Source: JACNIZ01 sp964344765 | Lineage (GTDB): Bacteria > Planctomycetota > UBA1135 | DNA: 54,945 bases | Direction: 5' to 3' | Assembly: GCA_964344765.1 (NCBI GenBank) | Contig: CAYFOM010000031.1 | Span: 1 to 54,945 of the forward strand | Notes under the pieces: generated by a model | Database searches by the model: none | The model's input: only the letters and a program-made list of their open reading frames with translations | Told to the model about the DNA's origin: nothing | Position numbers and translations under genes: made by a program | Shown: positions 1-8,834 of the stretch, in pieces | Layout: each line of letters opens with the position of its first letter | Numbering within the stretch: the first letter of the stretch is position 1

Positions 1-51
1 TGGAAGGCATTTGATGAGTCTGCTGCTTTTTACAGAAAAGATGTTGCTTGA
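1..51 (+). CDS. Possible 3' tail of an upstream gene (partial)
   Basis: Frame 1 is open from the window edge to a TGA at 49-51 and encodes 16 residues ending KDVA. This is too short to recognise, and an open stretch of this length is expected by chance, so it is only a possible tail. If real, it ends 65 bp before the preferred start of the next gene and points the same way. Confidence 0.2.
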   Translation, partial: WKAFDESAAFYRKDVA

Positions 52-116
52 TCCGAGCTGCTCGAAAAGAATGGCTACCAGCCGTTGCGTTACCGCGGCT
101 TCCTTCCGTAAACGTA

Positions 117-2114
117 ATGAGGAATAATCGATTCATTATTCTGATGGCCGTCATCTTGACGGTTGTTGCCGCATTCATTTTTATTCCGGATGACAGCCGG
201 GATCTTGATTATCAACAGGACGAAACCAAACAAGGGGAGCAAGCCCACGACCTTGCCGAGTTTTCTGAAAGCAACCCTGAACACCAAGCAGTCACCGATG
301 GAGAAGAAGGCAGCGCAGAACAGCGAGCCGAAGTTGAGGAACTCTCTGAGATTCGCGGCGAAACAACTAAGAAAGAGGCCCCATATGCCAAATTAGTAGT
401 TCGCCTTTATGGCGAAAACGATTCCATTTTGAATGATGCAATTGCCGGAATTTTGCAATTGCCGGAGCCGAACAGCAATTTTTCCGGTTTGCAGCCCCTG
501 TTTTTCACGATGCAAGGGCGACCACCCAAATCGTTTGTACTCAATGAAGTCAAGGTTGATGATGAAGGGGTGGCGGTATTGCCTTTGCCGAAAAACAAAC
601 CCGGATGGGTAGTTTATGGCCGTGCATTTGGGCGTTTGGTCGGTTTTAAAATCATCAACCATGTTGCCAGCGGTGAAACCCACGACGCCGGGATTCTGGT
701 GCTGCGTCGCGGCGGGTCGCTGCGCGTGGAAGTCACTGATGACGGCGGCAACGCAATTGCCGATGCTGGTGTGCTATTGGTATCAGAGGACAAATCTGAC
801 CCTACCGAAATGCCGATTCATTACTTGCGCACCAACGCCGATGGGATTGCCGATTTCAACAGTTTAAATTTCGCTAGCTACGAGATGGACGTCGCCCGGG
901 TCGGGTACTTAAGCGTAGATAAACGTCGCGTTGCCATTACCGAACGAGGCGATGGATTAGAAAAAGTCGTCCTCCAGACCGGGGGGAAGATCGGTGGCAA
1001 AGTCGTGGATCTCCAAGGGCGGCCGGTGCCGGACATCCCCATTTCAATTCGCGCGGAAAACCATCGCCATCGTCCCCAAGGGCTGACCGAAGATCTCCTT
1101 CAGGATCAAGTTTGGGCTACCAGCGGAGTGGATGGAGCATTTGAAGGAACCGGCTTGCGTCCAGATGCAACCTACACTTTGGCTGCGGCGATGAGCAACG
1201 AAGTGGCCGTCCGGTCTACCGGCCATCGGGTCGATGATCACGTGGTTTTGAAGGTCAACCGTACGGTGAAATTCCGCGGCCGGATCTTGCGTGCCGACGG
1301 CACTCCAGCCGTCGGAGCCGTGATTGGAATGCAGTCAACGGCAGAGTCTTCTCACATCATCCCCTTGTCCCTGACGACTGCAGCTGATGGGAGTTTCGAA
1401 GGGAATTTACTTCGTGGGGTTTATCGCCTTTGTGTTCACCATGAAAGCGGTGAATACATCCATGAAAAAGTCATTCGGGTAAAGTCTGCGATGGTGCTGC
1501 CCGACGTCACTTTGCCGAACGGGGGTGGATTGGAGCTGACCTTTTACCAACCCGATGGGCAACCGCTGAAACAGGTTTATTTGACGGAGATCGCCCTATT
1601 GGATTACGCCAAATCGAACGCCGAAACCAAAGATTTATTGCAGTGGCTGAAACAACTGCGGCGCAAAGATATCTCTGTACATGAGAATGTTTGCCGCATT
1701 GACGGGTTGGCCCCTGGACCCGTAAAGTTAAAATTTCACTCACCAGGATTTCTGCCGCCCACTCTGACTATCGATGTAATCGAGGGCAAGCTTCATCGCC
1801 AAGAAATAACTCTCGATGAAGGGGGCTCTGTTTCATTAACCATTAGCGGCCCTGAAGGCTTTGATCCGCAACGCTTGGTTTACCGCCTGGTTTATCAGGA
1901 CCCCGTGCCCGATCGCCATCAAGATTTGCGGCTTAACTTTCGTTTCTTGGTTGACGAAAACGGACAAGTCCAACGCAAAGATTTATTACCAGGGACATGG
2001 GCGGTCGTGGTTTCCGACGACTCCAATCCGGGGCTGGGTGGAACTCCGGGAGCCGAGTTGGGGCGTTTCTCCATCCTTCCAGGCACGCAAAGCAAGACCT
2101 TCGAGATTCGTTAA
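117..2114 (+). CDS. Membrane-anchored protein with repeated carboxypeptidase-regulatory/Cna-B-like domains
   Basis: An uncleaved signal anchor lies at the very N-terminus (residues about 5-24, RFIILMAVILTVVAAFIF), followed by an acidic Glu/Gln-rich linker and then several beta-rich modules. These carry the recurring turns of carboxypeptidase-regulatory/Cna-B-like folds, such as DGAFEGTGL, ADGSFEGNL and GTWAVVV. No catalytic motif is visible, so a structural, adhesion or sensory role outside the cytoplasm is likely. The frame also extends upstream to a TTG at 48, but ATG 117 places the hydrophobic anchor at the start and is preferred. The module style matches the ectodomain of the sigma-factor fusion at 14298-17603, which suggests a related envelope function (inference). 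Its stop overlaps the stop of the convergent TfoX-like gene by 4 bp. Confidence 0.75.
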   Translation: MRNNRFIILMAVILTVVAAFIFIPDDSRDLDYQQDETKQGEQAHDLAEFSESNPEHQAVTDGEEGSAEQRAEVEELSEIRGETTKKEAPYAKLVVRLYGENDSILNDAIAGILQLPEPNSNFSGLQPLFFTMQGRPPKSFVLNEVKVDDEGVAVLPLPKNKPGWVVYGRAFGRLVGFKIINHVASGETHDAGILVLRRGGSLRVEVTDDGGNAIADAGVLLVSEDKSDPTEMPIHYLRTNADGIADFNSLNFASYEMDVARVGYLSVDKRRVAITERGDGLEKVVLQTGGKIGGKVVDLQGRPVPDIPISIRAENHRHRPQGLTEDLLQDQVWATSGVDGAFEGTGLRPDATYTLAAAMSNEVAVRSTGHRVDDHVVLKVNRTVKFRGRILRADGTPAVGAVIGMQSTAESSHIIPLSLTTAADGSFEGNLLRGVYRLCVHHESGEYIHEKVIRVKSAMVLPDVTLPNGGGLELTFYQPDGQPLKQVYLTEIALLDYAKSNAETKDLLQWLKQLRRKDISVHENVCRIDGLAPGPVKLKFHSPGFLPPTLTIDVIEGKLHRQEITLDEGGSVSLTISGPEGFDPQRLVYRLVYQDPVPDRHQDLRLNFRFLVDENGQVQRKDLLPGTWAVVVSDDSNPGLGGTPGAELGRFSILPGTQSKTFEIR

Positions 2115-2689
2115 CCGGCGTCGAGTTCCGCTTGCAGTTCCTGCTTGCGCTCGTCAGGCAAACGATTCCACATTTTGTTGCTCAGCGCTCCGTCCAACGC
2201 CCAAAGTAGATTCAAACTTGGCTGATGACCACGCGCTTGCACCGCGCGAAAAGCACCAACTGCGCCAACGGTTTCCAATTCTTTCGGCGAGCCGATGCCG
2301 ACGTCCAACAACCACGCAACTGAGTGGTCACCTAAGTTGCGCATCTTTCGCAACGGATGTTCCTTTGCCTCCTTCGCCAGTTGCGCCAAGCGCACCGCGC
2401 GCGTGGCCAGTGTTCGCAACAAGCCGGAATCCTCGAGCAGGCGGTCACTCACCAACCAATAATTCATCGGCTTTTTGTCCTTATCCGGCTGAAAGGTGCG
2501 ACTGCCGAACTTCTCGAAATGCTCGCGGTTGGTGGCATCGGCTTTGAGGAAAAACTCGCCGTCGCCGGTGATTAAACCGAAGAACAATCCATCTACGTAC
2601 AAACCATATCCGCCGAACATGCGCCGCTCGTGAATGTCGCCGAGAAAGGCAAGGTGGTCGAGAACTTGGATCAGGCGAGTATGCGGCAT
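2111..2689 (-). CDS. TfoX/Sxy family protein (N- and C-terminal TfoX domains)
   Basis: The first 100 residues match the TfoX N-terminal domain (RRMFGGYGLYVDGLFFGLI, then a Lys for phosphate-like contacts in FFLKAD and a YWLVSD strand). The last 85 residues match the helical TfoX C-terminal domain (MRNLGDHSVAWLLDVGIGS, typical of the 'LPNIG..sa..L..iGI.t' signature). In gamma-proteobacteria TfoX/Sxy activates competence genes. In most other phyla, as here, the family is of unknown function and no competence genes sit beside it. The length of 192 residues is normal for a two-domain member. It is convergent with the preceding gene, with overlapping stops. Confidence 0.85.
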   Translation of the reverse strand: MPHTRLIQVLDHLAFLGDIHERRMFGGYGLYVDGLFFGLITGDGEFFLKADATNREHFEKFGSRTFQPDKDKKPMNYWLVSDRLLEDSGLLRTLATRAVRLAQLAKEAKEHPLRKMRNLGDHSVAWLLDVGIGSPKELETVGAVGAFRAVQARGHQPSLNLLWALDGALSNKMWNRLPDERKQELQAELDAG

Positions 2690-2790
2690 GGCTCAATTTT
2701 AGGCGGCGATCGGGCTTTGGTAGACTCTTCGCCAAGCGGGAGTGGGTGAACGGCTTAGCATCGGCTGGGCTCCGCGACCGCGCGCACGTA

Positions 2791-4593
2791 ATGAGCTACC
2801 ACGCCTGGGTCTCCCTCATCATTCTGGTCGTATCGGCGGTCTTCTTTTTGACGCGCTGGTTACGGCTTGAGATCGTGGCGCTGGCGATCCCGGTCGCGTT
2901 GTATTTCACTGGTGCGGTGCCCGATCCGTCCGAGGTACTCTCCGGTTTCGGCAACCACGCGGTCATCGCAATTGCGTCGGTGTTCGTGCTCAGCGCCGGC
3001 ATCCAAGAAAGCGGAGTGGCCGCATGGCTAGCGCGATTGGTGCAGCGCGCCGGCGGTTCATCCGAGGTCGGTTTGCTGGCGTTGGTCTGTAGCGTGGTCG
3101 CCGTTTTGTCGGCATTTATGAGCAACGCCGCCACCGTCGCCGTGCTGCTGCCGGTGGTAGTGGCGCTGGGCCGCCGCGCCAACATTCCGCCGTCGCGCAT
3201 CCTGATGCCGATGGGATTTGCCGCCATTCTCGGCGGCAACCTGACGCTGATCGGCACCTCGTCTAACTTGCTGGTTTCGGACTACCTCGAGCGCACCACC
3301 GGCGAACCGTTGGGCATGTTCGAGTTCGCGATGATCGGTTTGCCGATCGCCGCCGCCGGCATCTTGTACATCCTGACCATCGGCCGGAAATTGATCCCCG
3401 ACCATGAAGGCACGCAAAGCACCGGCTCGGCGATGCCGGAGCAGTTGGTGGCCGACTACGGATTGGCCAGCAACTTGGCGCGGGTGCGCGTCGGCCAAGC
3501 GTCGGATTTGATTGGGCAAAGCCTGGAAGAAGCAGGCATTGGTCGCGAATACCAACTTGCGGTGCTGGCAGTTTCGCGGCGCGGCTCCTTTGGCGAGCGC
3601 TGGTTCATGCCCGGTCCCGATTACCGCTTTTTGCGCGGCGACGATTTATACGTAGAGGGCCCCGAACTCGAATGTTGGCGGCTGATCGAAGACACCCATT
3701 CACGCATGGGCTTGCCGGGCGAACATCAGGTCGAGAAGGTGTTGGATCACGGATTCGCGATGGCCGAAATCTCGATCCCGCCGCGCTCGAAGATGATCGG
3801 CAAGACGCTGAAGGATCTCAACTTCCGCCGCGAATTCGGCGTCAGCGCGATGTCGGTGTGGCGCGACGGCAAAGCGTTAACCGCCGACCTCGCCAACCTG
3901 CCGCTCGAGCCCGGCGACGCGATGTTGCTGGCCGGACCACTCGAACGCGTGCGCAAAATCGAAGGTGGCGACGACCTGGTTTTGGTCACTCACCCTGCCG
4001 ACGTCCGCGATTTCACCAAAGCGCCGTTTGCAGTGCTCTGCTTGATTCTCGCGCTGCTTCCACCACTCCTCGGTTGGGCGCCGCTGGCGATGAGCGCGAT
4101 GGCCGGCGCATTGATGATGGTGCTGACCAAAGCCGTGCCCGCCGAACGCGCCGCCAGCTTTATGGAATGGCGGGTTTTGGCGTTAATCGTCGGCACCATT
4201 CCGTTGGGCATCGCCCTTGAACGCCACGGCGTCGCCGAAATGGTGGCCAATCAACTAGTCGAATTGGCACCTAGCCTGGGTGTGCCTGGGGTTTTGACCG
4301 GGCTTTACTTGATGGCAGCATTGGTCAGCATCACTTGCAGCAACGCCGCCGCCGCCGTCATTCTCACGCCGGTTGCCGCCAGTGCTGCGACGGCCTTGGG
4401 ATTGAAGGCGAGTAGTGCGCTGTTGGCGGTGGCATTCGGTTGTAGCTGCGCCTTCATCGTTCCGTTCGCCCACCAATGCAACTTGATGGTGGTGTCGATT
4501 GGCGGCTACAAAGCCAAAGACTTCACCGTAGTCGGCGCCGGTCTTAGCGTGGTAGTCGCCGCAGTCGCGATTACGCTGTTGACCTTCTTGTAG
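2791..4593 (+). CDS. SLC13/DASS family permease with two RCK_C (TrkA-C) domains
   Basis: A 600-residue integral membrane transporter of the divalent anion/Na+ symporter type. About six N-terminal helices (residues 1-215) contain the hairpin motif SNAATVAVLLP and the GTSSNLL loop. A cytoplasmic insert at about residues 230-410 holds two RCK_C domains ending in typical 'GD.L.v.G' strands (RGDDLYVEG and PGDAMLLAG). The remaining helices carry the second SNAAAAVILTP motif and a conserved PFAHQCN segment. Such proteins import sulfate, dicarboxylates or other anions, and the substrate cannot be read from the sequence. The frame opens at GTG 2746, but ATG 2791 directly precedes the first helix and is preferred. 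Confidence 0.88.
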   Translation: MSYHAWVSLIILVVSAVFFLTRWLRLEIVALAIPVALYFTGAVPDPSEVLSGFGNHAVIAIASVFVLSAGIQESGVAAWLARLVQRAGGSSEVGLLALVCSVVAVLSAFMSNAATVAVLLPVVVALGRRANIPPSRILMPMGFAAILGGNLTLIGTSSNLLVSDYLERTTGEPLGMFEFAMIGLPIAAAGILYILTIGRKLIPDHEGTQSTGSAMPEQLVADYGLASNLARVRVGQASDLIGQSLEEAGIGREYQLAVLAVSRRGSFGERWFMPGPDYRFLRGDDLYVEGPELECWRLIEDTHSRMGLPGEHQVEKVLDHGFAMAEISIPPRSKMIGKTLKDLNFRREFGVSAMSVWRDGKALTADLANLPLEPGDAMLLAGPLERVRKIEGGDDLVLVTHPADVRDFTKAPFAVLCLILALLPPLLGWAPLAMSAMAGALMMVLTKAVPAERAASFMEWRVLALIVGTIPLGIALERHGVAEMVANQLVELAPSLGVPGVLTGLYLMAALVSITCSNAAAAVILTPVAASAATALGLKASSALLAVAFGCSCAFIVPFAHQCNLMVVSIGGYKAKDFTVVGAGLSVVVAAVAITLLTFL

Positions 4594-4604
4594 AACAAGC
4601 GGGC

Positions 4605-5882
4605 TTACTTCTTCTTTTTCTCCTCTTCTTCTTCGGCCTCGCCCGAAGCCCAGCGCCGCCATTCCTCTTCCAATTGCAACGGCGTCCAGCCCCATAGCTC
4701 TTTGAGCTGCTTGCGCTGAAGGTCGAGCATGTTGCGGCCAGTGGGATAGCCTTGCTCATCAAGCTGCGCTTTGAGCGCGCCAAGTAGCGCCGCGTACTTT
4801 TCCGGATGCTCCTGAATCAGGAATTCGGTGATCGACCAAATCGTCAAATGGGCATCGCTGTCGAGGTCGGCCGGGCCGGTTGCGCGCATCAAATTGGCCA
4901 CCGGCGTGTGCTTTTTCTTGCGCGCCATTTTGCGCACCTCGCCGGCCCAATCCTTCGAGCGCTCGCGCTCAAAGAAGACGCCTTCGCCTCCTTCGCGCGT
5001 CCAGGATTCGGGCTCGATCCGTTTTTCAATGTAAAGCGCCAATCCCTCGGCCAGCCACAACGGTGAGTCGTAAGCGAAAAACTTGTAGCCGTCCAACAGC
5101 ATGTGCGCTGCGTTGTGAGCCAGGTGCGGCCACATCCAGCGATCATCACGCAGATCGGAATCCTCGCACGGCATCGACAAAATCAACTTCGACGGCTGAC
5201 GGTTGTGCCAGCGCACTGAATCGCGCACGTTTAATCCGCGCTGCTCTCTGGTGTATTCCTTATGCGTGCTGATCTTGGCGTGGAGGATGAATTCATACTT
5301 CTCCCGCTCGCCCAAATAGGGTCCGTCGCCCATGTATTCCCCTTGGCCTTGCTGCGCCGCACGGCTGGAAGGGAAATCGGCGTCGGTGACTTGGAAGACT
5401 TGCTGGATCTCTCGGTAGAGCCGTTCCAATCGCAGGCCGGTCAAGAACAAGTACATCTCGGCGCTCAGTTTTTTCGGCACCTTTGGTAACTCTGGGAAGT
5501 AGAGCCGTAGTTCATCCAATTCGGCTGCCATACGCGAGCGATCTTTTTTGCTCAGCCTTTGCTCACCCATGGAACTGGCGATTCGACAGTGAACCGTTTC
5601 TAGGTACAACCACTCTTCGCCGGGATAATTTTCGGTAAACGGCGTCATCGCCGGGTCGCCGACGTCTTGCACTTCGGTTGAAACAATCCCGGCTTCGGAC
5701 CACGGGCGTGGTTCGGGCAACTTTTGGTTGCGTTTCTGTGCGGAAGCAGCGGCTACGGCCGAAAATGGGGCCACAGACGCCTTTAATGGGGGCGCCAGCC
5801 CTGAAATCAGCACTACCGCTGCCATGGCAGCCGTGAAGAATCCGCGCCTAGAGGTGCGCAGCCGAGAGAGGAAGCTGAGCAT
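4605..5882 (-). CDS. Tat-exported gluzincin-like protein lacking the catalytic Glu
   Basis: The 425-residue product begins with a twin-arginine leader (TSRRGFFTAA, then a hydrophobic stretch to about residue 35). The C-terminal half has the layout of an MA-clan (gluzincin) peptidase of the DUF1570-like type: an HxxxH helix (HNAAH, residues 256-260) followed about 20 residues later by WLAEGLALYIE, where the Glu is the usual third zinc ligand. The catalytic Glu of HExxH is replaced by Asn, so hydrolysis is unlikely and zinc binding may remain. The tail is a run of Glu then Lys residues. It is convergent with the SLC13 gene (11 bp between stops) and divergent from the next exported protein. The family assignment rests on motif spacing only. 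Confidence 0.7.
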   Translation of the reverse strand: MLSFLSRLRTSRRGFFTAAMAAVVLISGLAPPLKASVAPFSAVAAASAQKRNQKLPEPRPWSEAGIVSTEVQDVGDPAMTPFTENYPGEEWLYLETVHCRIASSMGEQRLSKKDRSRMAAELDELRLYFPELPKVPKKLSAEMYLFLTGLRLERLYREIQQVFQVTDADFPSSRAAQQGQGEYMGDGPYLGEREKYEFILHAKISTHKEYTREQRGLNVRDSVRWHNRQPSKLILSMPCEDSDLRDDRWMWPHLAHNAAHMLLDGYKFFAYDSPLWLAEGLALYIEKRIEPESWTREGGEGVFFERERSKDWAGEVRKMARKKKHTPVANLMRATGPADLDSDAHLTIWSITEFLIQEHPEKYAALLGALKAQLDEQGYPTGRNMLDLQRKQLKELWGWTPLQLEEEWRRWASGEAEEEEEKKKK

Positions 5883-5959
5883 GCCATCCAGGGTACCCGC
5901 TACGATGGAATTCGAAAGGCTCGGTTGCTGCCAACCGCTGCCGGACTAGTTGGATACGA

Positions 5960-7156
5960 ATGTTCTCTTCCGCCCTGCTCTGTTTGACCCTAATCGGCTC
6001 GCCGTTCCTCGCCCAGGATGTGCCCAATCCGGCGGATCAACAAGCCGCTGCTACGGCCCAGCCTAAAGATTGGATTGCGATGACCGAAAGCGGCTTGCAA
6101 ATCGAAGCCGCGGCCCAGGTGGCATCGGGCGCGTTGGAAGTAGACACCCCGTTCGGCTTGTATCGAACCGCTACCGACCCGGTGAAGCTGAGCTTTGAGC
6201 GCCGCCGCGACCAGACGTGGAAGGCTTCGCTGCGGATTCGTGATACCGCGACGCTGCTGGAAGCCATCGAAACCATGCGCGATAACGGTCAGATTAGCGC
6301 ACTGATCGAAATTGCCGATGCGGCGATGCGTCGCAATCAGCCTCAGGAAATCCGCGCCGCGCTGCGTGGGTTGGAGAGCTGGGGCGCCAAGCTGGATCCG
6401 GTGCCCAAGGGAATGACCCAGGATGAGCGCGTGCAGTGGTTGTGGGAACGGACCCGCGAAGTGAGCGGCCCAGCCAAACTGCTGCTCGCCGGTCGCCTTG
6501 CCGCCGAAGTCATGCCCGCCGGTAACGGCGTCGGCGAGCGTCAATTGCGCCAGGTTGAATTGCAGAAGGTCCTACGCGACGGCGATGTGTTGATGCAGCG
6601 CGTGGCCATCTTGGTCATCGAAGCGCAGCGCATGTCCGATCCTTACCTGGGTGCGCAAGTTTTGATGTGGAGCGTTTATGGCCATCCGATTACGCGCGAT
6701 ATTGCGGCGCGCACCGCACCGCTGATTCGTCCGTTGTCGACGCGCGAATATTGGGTTCGAGCGCTATTACGCGCATCGGATTCATTGCGCGAGGTCGCGG
6801 CGCAAAACTTAGCTTGGGAAATGCCGGATTATGCGCCGAAGGCTTTTGCCATTTTGCTTGCAGCTTCGGGGAAGCGCGCGCCGTCGCGCTTTAAATTTGC
6901 CGACCATTCGATTCAGGTAGTGGTCGACCGCCGCGAACCGCGCAACTTATTGCAGTTGGAGGTGGCGATGGAAACCTCGGGCGGCGAGTTGCAGGGCGAA
7001 TACTTGGAAAACGCTTCGGTGATCAAAGTGTGCAAATTGCCGGAGGCGTTGCGCGATCAAATGCTGCGCTACTTAGTGGGCATTGCCAACGATGAGCAAG
7101 AGCGGACTTTGGAACAGTGGCTGGAATGGTATACGAAAAGGGTGAAGAAGCCGTAG
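5960..7156 (+). CDS. Exported protein of unknown function, mostly helical
   Basis: An N-terminal signal peptide (FSSALLCLTLIGSPFLAQ) predicts export. A short beta-rich segment (residues about 35-90) precedes a long helical region of roughly 290 residues with alanine/leucine-rich pairs, suggestive of HEAT/ARM-like repeats, for example the stretch around ALIEIADAAMRRNQP. No catalytic motif is recognised. It is followed after 9 bp by the GST-like gene on the same strand, so the two may be cotranscribed. The protein could be an envelope scaffold, but that is inference. Confidence 0.65.
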   Translation: MFSSALLCLTLIGSPFLAQDVPNPADQQAAATAQPKDWIAMTESGLQIEAAAQVASGALEVDTPFGLYRTATDPVKLSFERRRDQTWKASLRIRDTATLLEAIETMRDNGQISALIEIADAAMRRNQPQEIRAALRGLESWGAKLDPVPKGMTQDERVQWLWERTREVSGPAKLLLAGRLAAEVMPAGNGVGERQLRQVELQKVLRDGDVLMQRVAILVIEAQRMSDPYLGAQVLMWSVYGHPITRDIAARTAPLIRPLSTREYWVRALLRASDSLREVAAQNLAWEMPDYAPKAFAILLAASGKRAPSRFKFADHSIQVVVDRREPRNLLQLEVAMETSGGELQGEYLENASVIKVCKLPEALRDQMLRYLVGIANDEQERTLEQWLEWYTKRVKKP

Positions 7157-7165
7157 AATCGGCGC

Positions 7166-7900
7166 ATGACCCAGCCGAAAATTCAGGTTGTGCAATGGGC
7201 CGGCATTAGCGGCCGAACCACGATGTCGCCGCCGTGCGCCAAGGTGCACATGGCGTTGCGTTTTAAGGGGCTTGAATATGAAATTTATAACTGCAAGTCG
7301 CCCAAGGACGTCAAACGATTCAACGCTCGCGGACGTGTTCCCTCGCTAGTCGTCGACGGCGAGGTTTTTGTCGATAGCAGCGACATCTTGACCGAGATTG
7401 ACCGTCGTTGGCCTGATCCGCCGATGCAGCCGGAAGGTGTACAAGAACGGGCGATGTGTCGCATGATCGAAGACTGGGTCGATGAGGTGCTTTACTTCTA
7501 CGGTGTTTATCTGCGCTGGCTGACCGATGCAGGCTTTGCTTGGCTGAAGCCGATGGCTTTCGGCAAAATGCCGCCGCCTTTATCGTGGTTTGTTCCTGGA
7601 CTCATTCGCCGCCAAGTCGGCGGTCGCGCGGTAGGGCAGGGCACCGGTGCCAAACCGACCGAGGTGGTGCAACGCGAACTTTGCGAAGGCTTGCAGATGA
7701 TGTCGGACTTGCTCGGCGAAAAGGATTACTTCTTCGGCGAGCAAATCACACGTGCCGACATCAGCTTTGCCGCAACTTTGGACCAAACGCAAATCCCCGG
7801 CTTGCCGGGAATCTTGCAGGTGGATTTAAACCAGTGGCCCAATCTGCGCGATTGGTTGCAGCGCTTGCACCAGCGGATTCCGTCGGCGGCTTACGATTAA
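7166..7900 (+). CDS. Glutathione S-transferase-like protein
   Basis: The N-terminal 80 residues have a thioredoxin-like GST fold: an SPPCAK motif after strand 1, VPSLVVDG with the cis-Pro, and the DSSDILTEID motif that binds the gamma-glutamyl group. The C-terminal 160 residues are helical, with an ITRADISFAATLD segment matching the conserved N-cap/hydrophobic staple of the GST C-terminal domain. Length (244) is normal. Whether it uses glutathione is unknown, since planctomycetes do not always make it. The Cys in SPPC resembles omega/beta-class or thiol-transferase-like members. It starts 9 bp after the preceding gene. Confidence 0.85.
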   Translation: MTQPKIQVVQWAGISGRTTMSPPCAKVHMALRFKGLEYEIYNCKSPKDVKRFNARGRVPSLVVDGEVFVDSSDILTEIDRRWPDPPMQPEGVQERAMCRMIEDWVDEVLYFYGVYLRWLTDAGFAWLKPMAFGKMPPPLSWFVPGLIRRQVGGRAVGQGTGAKPTEVVQRELCEGLQMMSDLLGEKDYFFGEQITRADISFAATLDQTQIPGLPGILQVDLNQWPNLRDWLQRLHQRIPSAAYD

Positions 7901-7911
7901 TTGACCGCTAG

Positions 7912-8682
7912 CTAAGCCGACATGATGCGGTCCATTGCCGCAGCGATTTGCTTCAGGCGGTTTTGATCGCCACCGCCAACTTCGGCAGTGAACCAGCCCT
8001 CAAATCCTTCTTGGCGCAACGCGGCCATCACCGCTTTCCAATCGCAATCGCCTTCGCCAATCCCAACGCCAAAACCCTTCCACGGGCCTTTTTCATTCTG
8101 CAGCTTGCGGCTGTAACCCTTGACGTCGATCTTAAAAATGCGATGACGCAGCGCCTCCACCCAATGCTCGGGCCACGCATAGCGCACCAAATTGCCTACG
8201 TCTAAATAAGCTCCAACCATGCGGCTATTGAACGAATCAATATAAGCCGCCATTTCCAACGGGCTCAGCAGGAAGTTATTCCAGACGTTTTCAAATGCAA
8301 TTTGAATGCCCATGCTTTCGGCTTTGGGCAACATCTTGGCGATCTCGCGTCGCGAACGTTTCCACGCTTGGGTGTAGCTGACTTCTTTGCTCACCACCGC
8401 CGGTACCACCAACACCGTGCTGCCGCCATAAGCTGCGCAATCGTCAATTGCCTGCTCCAACGCGGCCACGCCTTGCTGACGCACTTTGGCATCCGGATGC
8501 GAAAACGGTTTGTTCCAATGAACCGAATCGACGACGCCGTGGATGGGCAGACCGGTTTGATCGCGCGCAGCGATGACTTCGGCGCGATCCAATCCATTCG
8601 GACTATCCAACTCAATGCCGTCATAGCCGAGGTCTTTGACCAATTGGAACTTTTGCAGCACCGTCAAGCTGCCGCCGACCAT
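7912..8682 (-). CDS. Sugar phosphate isomerase/epimerase-like TIM barrel (body, N-terminus in another frame)
   Basis: This is a xylose-isomerase-like TIM barrel. Successive barrel strands are recognisable (LGYDGIELDSPNG, IQIAFENVWNN, GAYLDVGNLVRY, IFKIDVKG, WFTAEVGGG), with the acidic metal ligands expected of AP_endonuc_2 family enzymes (Glu in FENV, Asp in LDVGN, Glu in TAEVGG). ATG 8682 falls inside the first barrel strand (KFGMVGG), so it is unlikely to be the natural start. The frame continues upstream without an ATG, while a Tat leader lies just upstream in another frame at 8664-8834. The gene therefore looks frameshifted. It is downstream of, and probably cotranscribed with, the TPR/DUF1579-like gene. 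Confidence 0.85.
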   Translation of the reverse strand: MVGGSLTVLQKFQLVKDLGYDGIELDSPNGLDRAEVIAARDQTGLPIHGVVDSVHWNKPFSHPDAKVRQQGVAALEQAIDDCAAYGGSTVLVVPAVVSKEVSYTQAWKRSRREIAKMLPKAESMGIQIAFENVWNNFLLSPLEMAAYIDSFNSRMVGAYLDVGNLVRYAWPEHWVEALRHRIFKIDVKGYSRKLQNEKGPWKGFGVGIGEGDCDWKAVMAALRQEGFEGWFTAEVGGGDQNRLKQIAAAMDRIMSA

Positions 8683-8834
8683 GCCGAACTTGACCGCTTG
8701 AGGTACTTCTTTTGCGTTTCGGTTGCTCGCAATAAAGATGCCGTCGCCGGCGTAGGGACCATAGCCCCTAAACCAAAAGCGCCGGCGCCGATTAGGAATC
8801 GGCGCCGGCTGTTGGAGGAATTCGTCTTGCTCAT
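8664..8834 (-). other. Tat leader ORF, frame-shifted from the TIM-barrel body
   Basis: This 56-codon frame starts with an ATG that overlaps the TGA of the upstream gene in an ATGA arrangement. It encodes a convincing twin-arginine signal (NSRRRFLIGAGAFGLGAM, then PATA as a possible cleavage site). The frame ends at a TGA at 8664-8666, while the mature TIM barrel continues in the -1 frame. One extra base in the C4/G4 run at 8765-8768 would join leader and barrel into a single exported enzyme. It is most likely the lost N-terminus of the 7912-8682 gene. Confidence 0.75.
8781..8809. repeat. Perfect 13-bp inverted repeat with 3-base loop
   Basis: The arms 8781-8793 (gccggcgccgatt) and 8797-8809 are exact reverse complements around the loop agg. 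In the mRNA of the minus-strand genes this would be a very stable GC-rich hairpin inside the Tat-leader codons, only about 13 bases upstream of the G4 run where the reading frame breaks. There is no U-tract, so it is not a standard intrinsic terminator. Confidence 0.85.
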
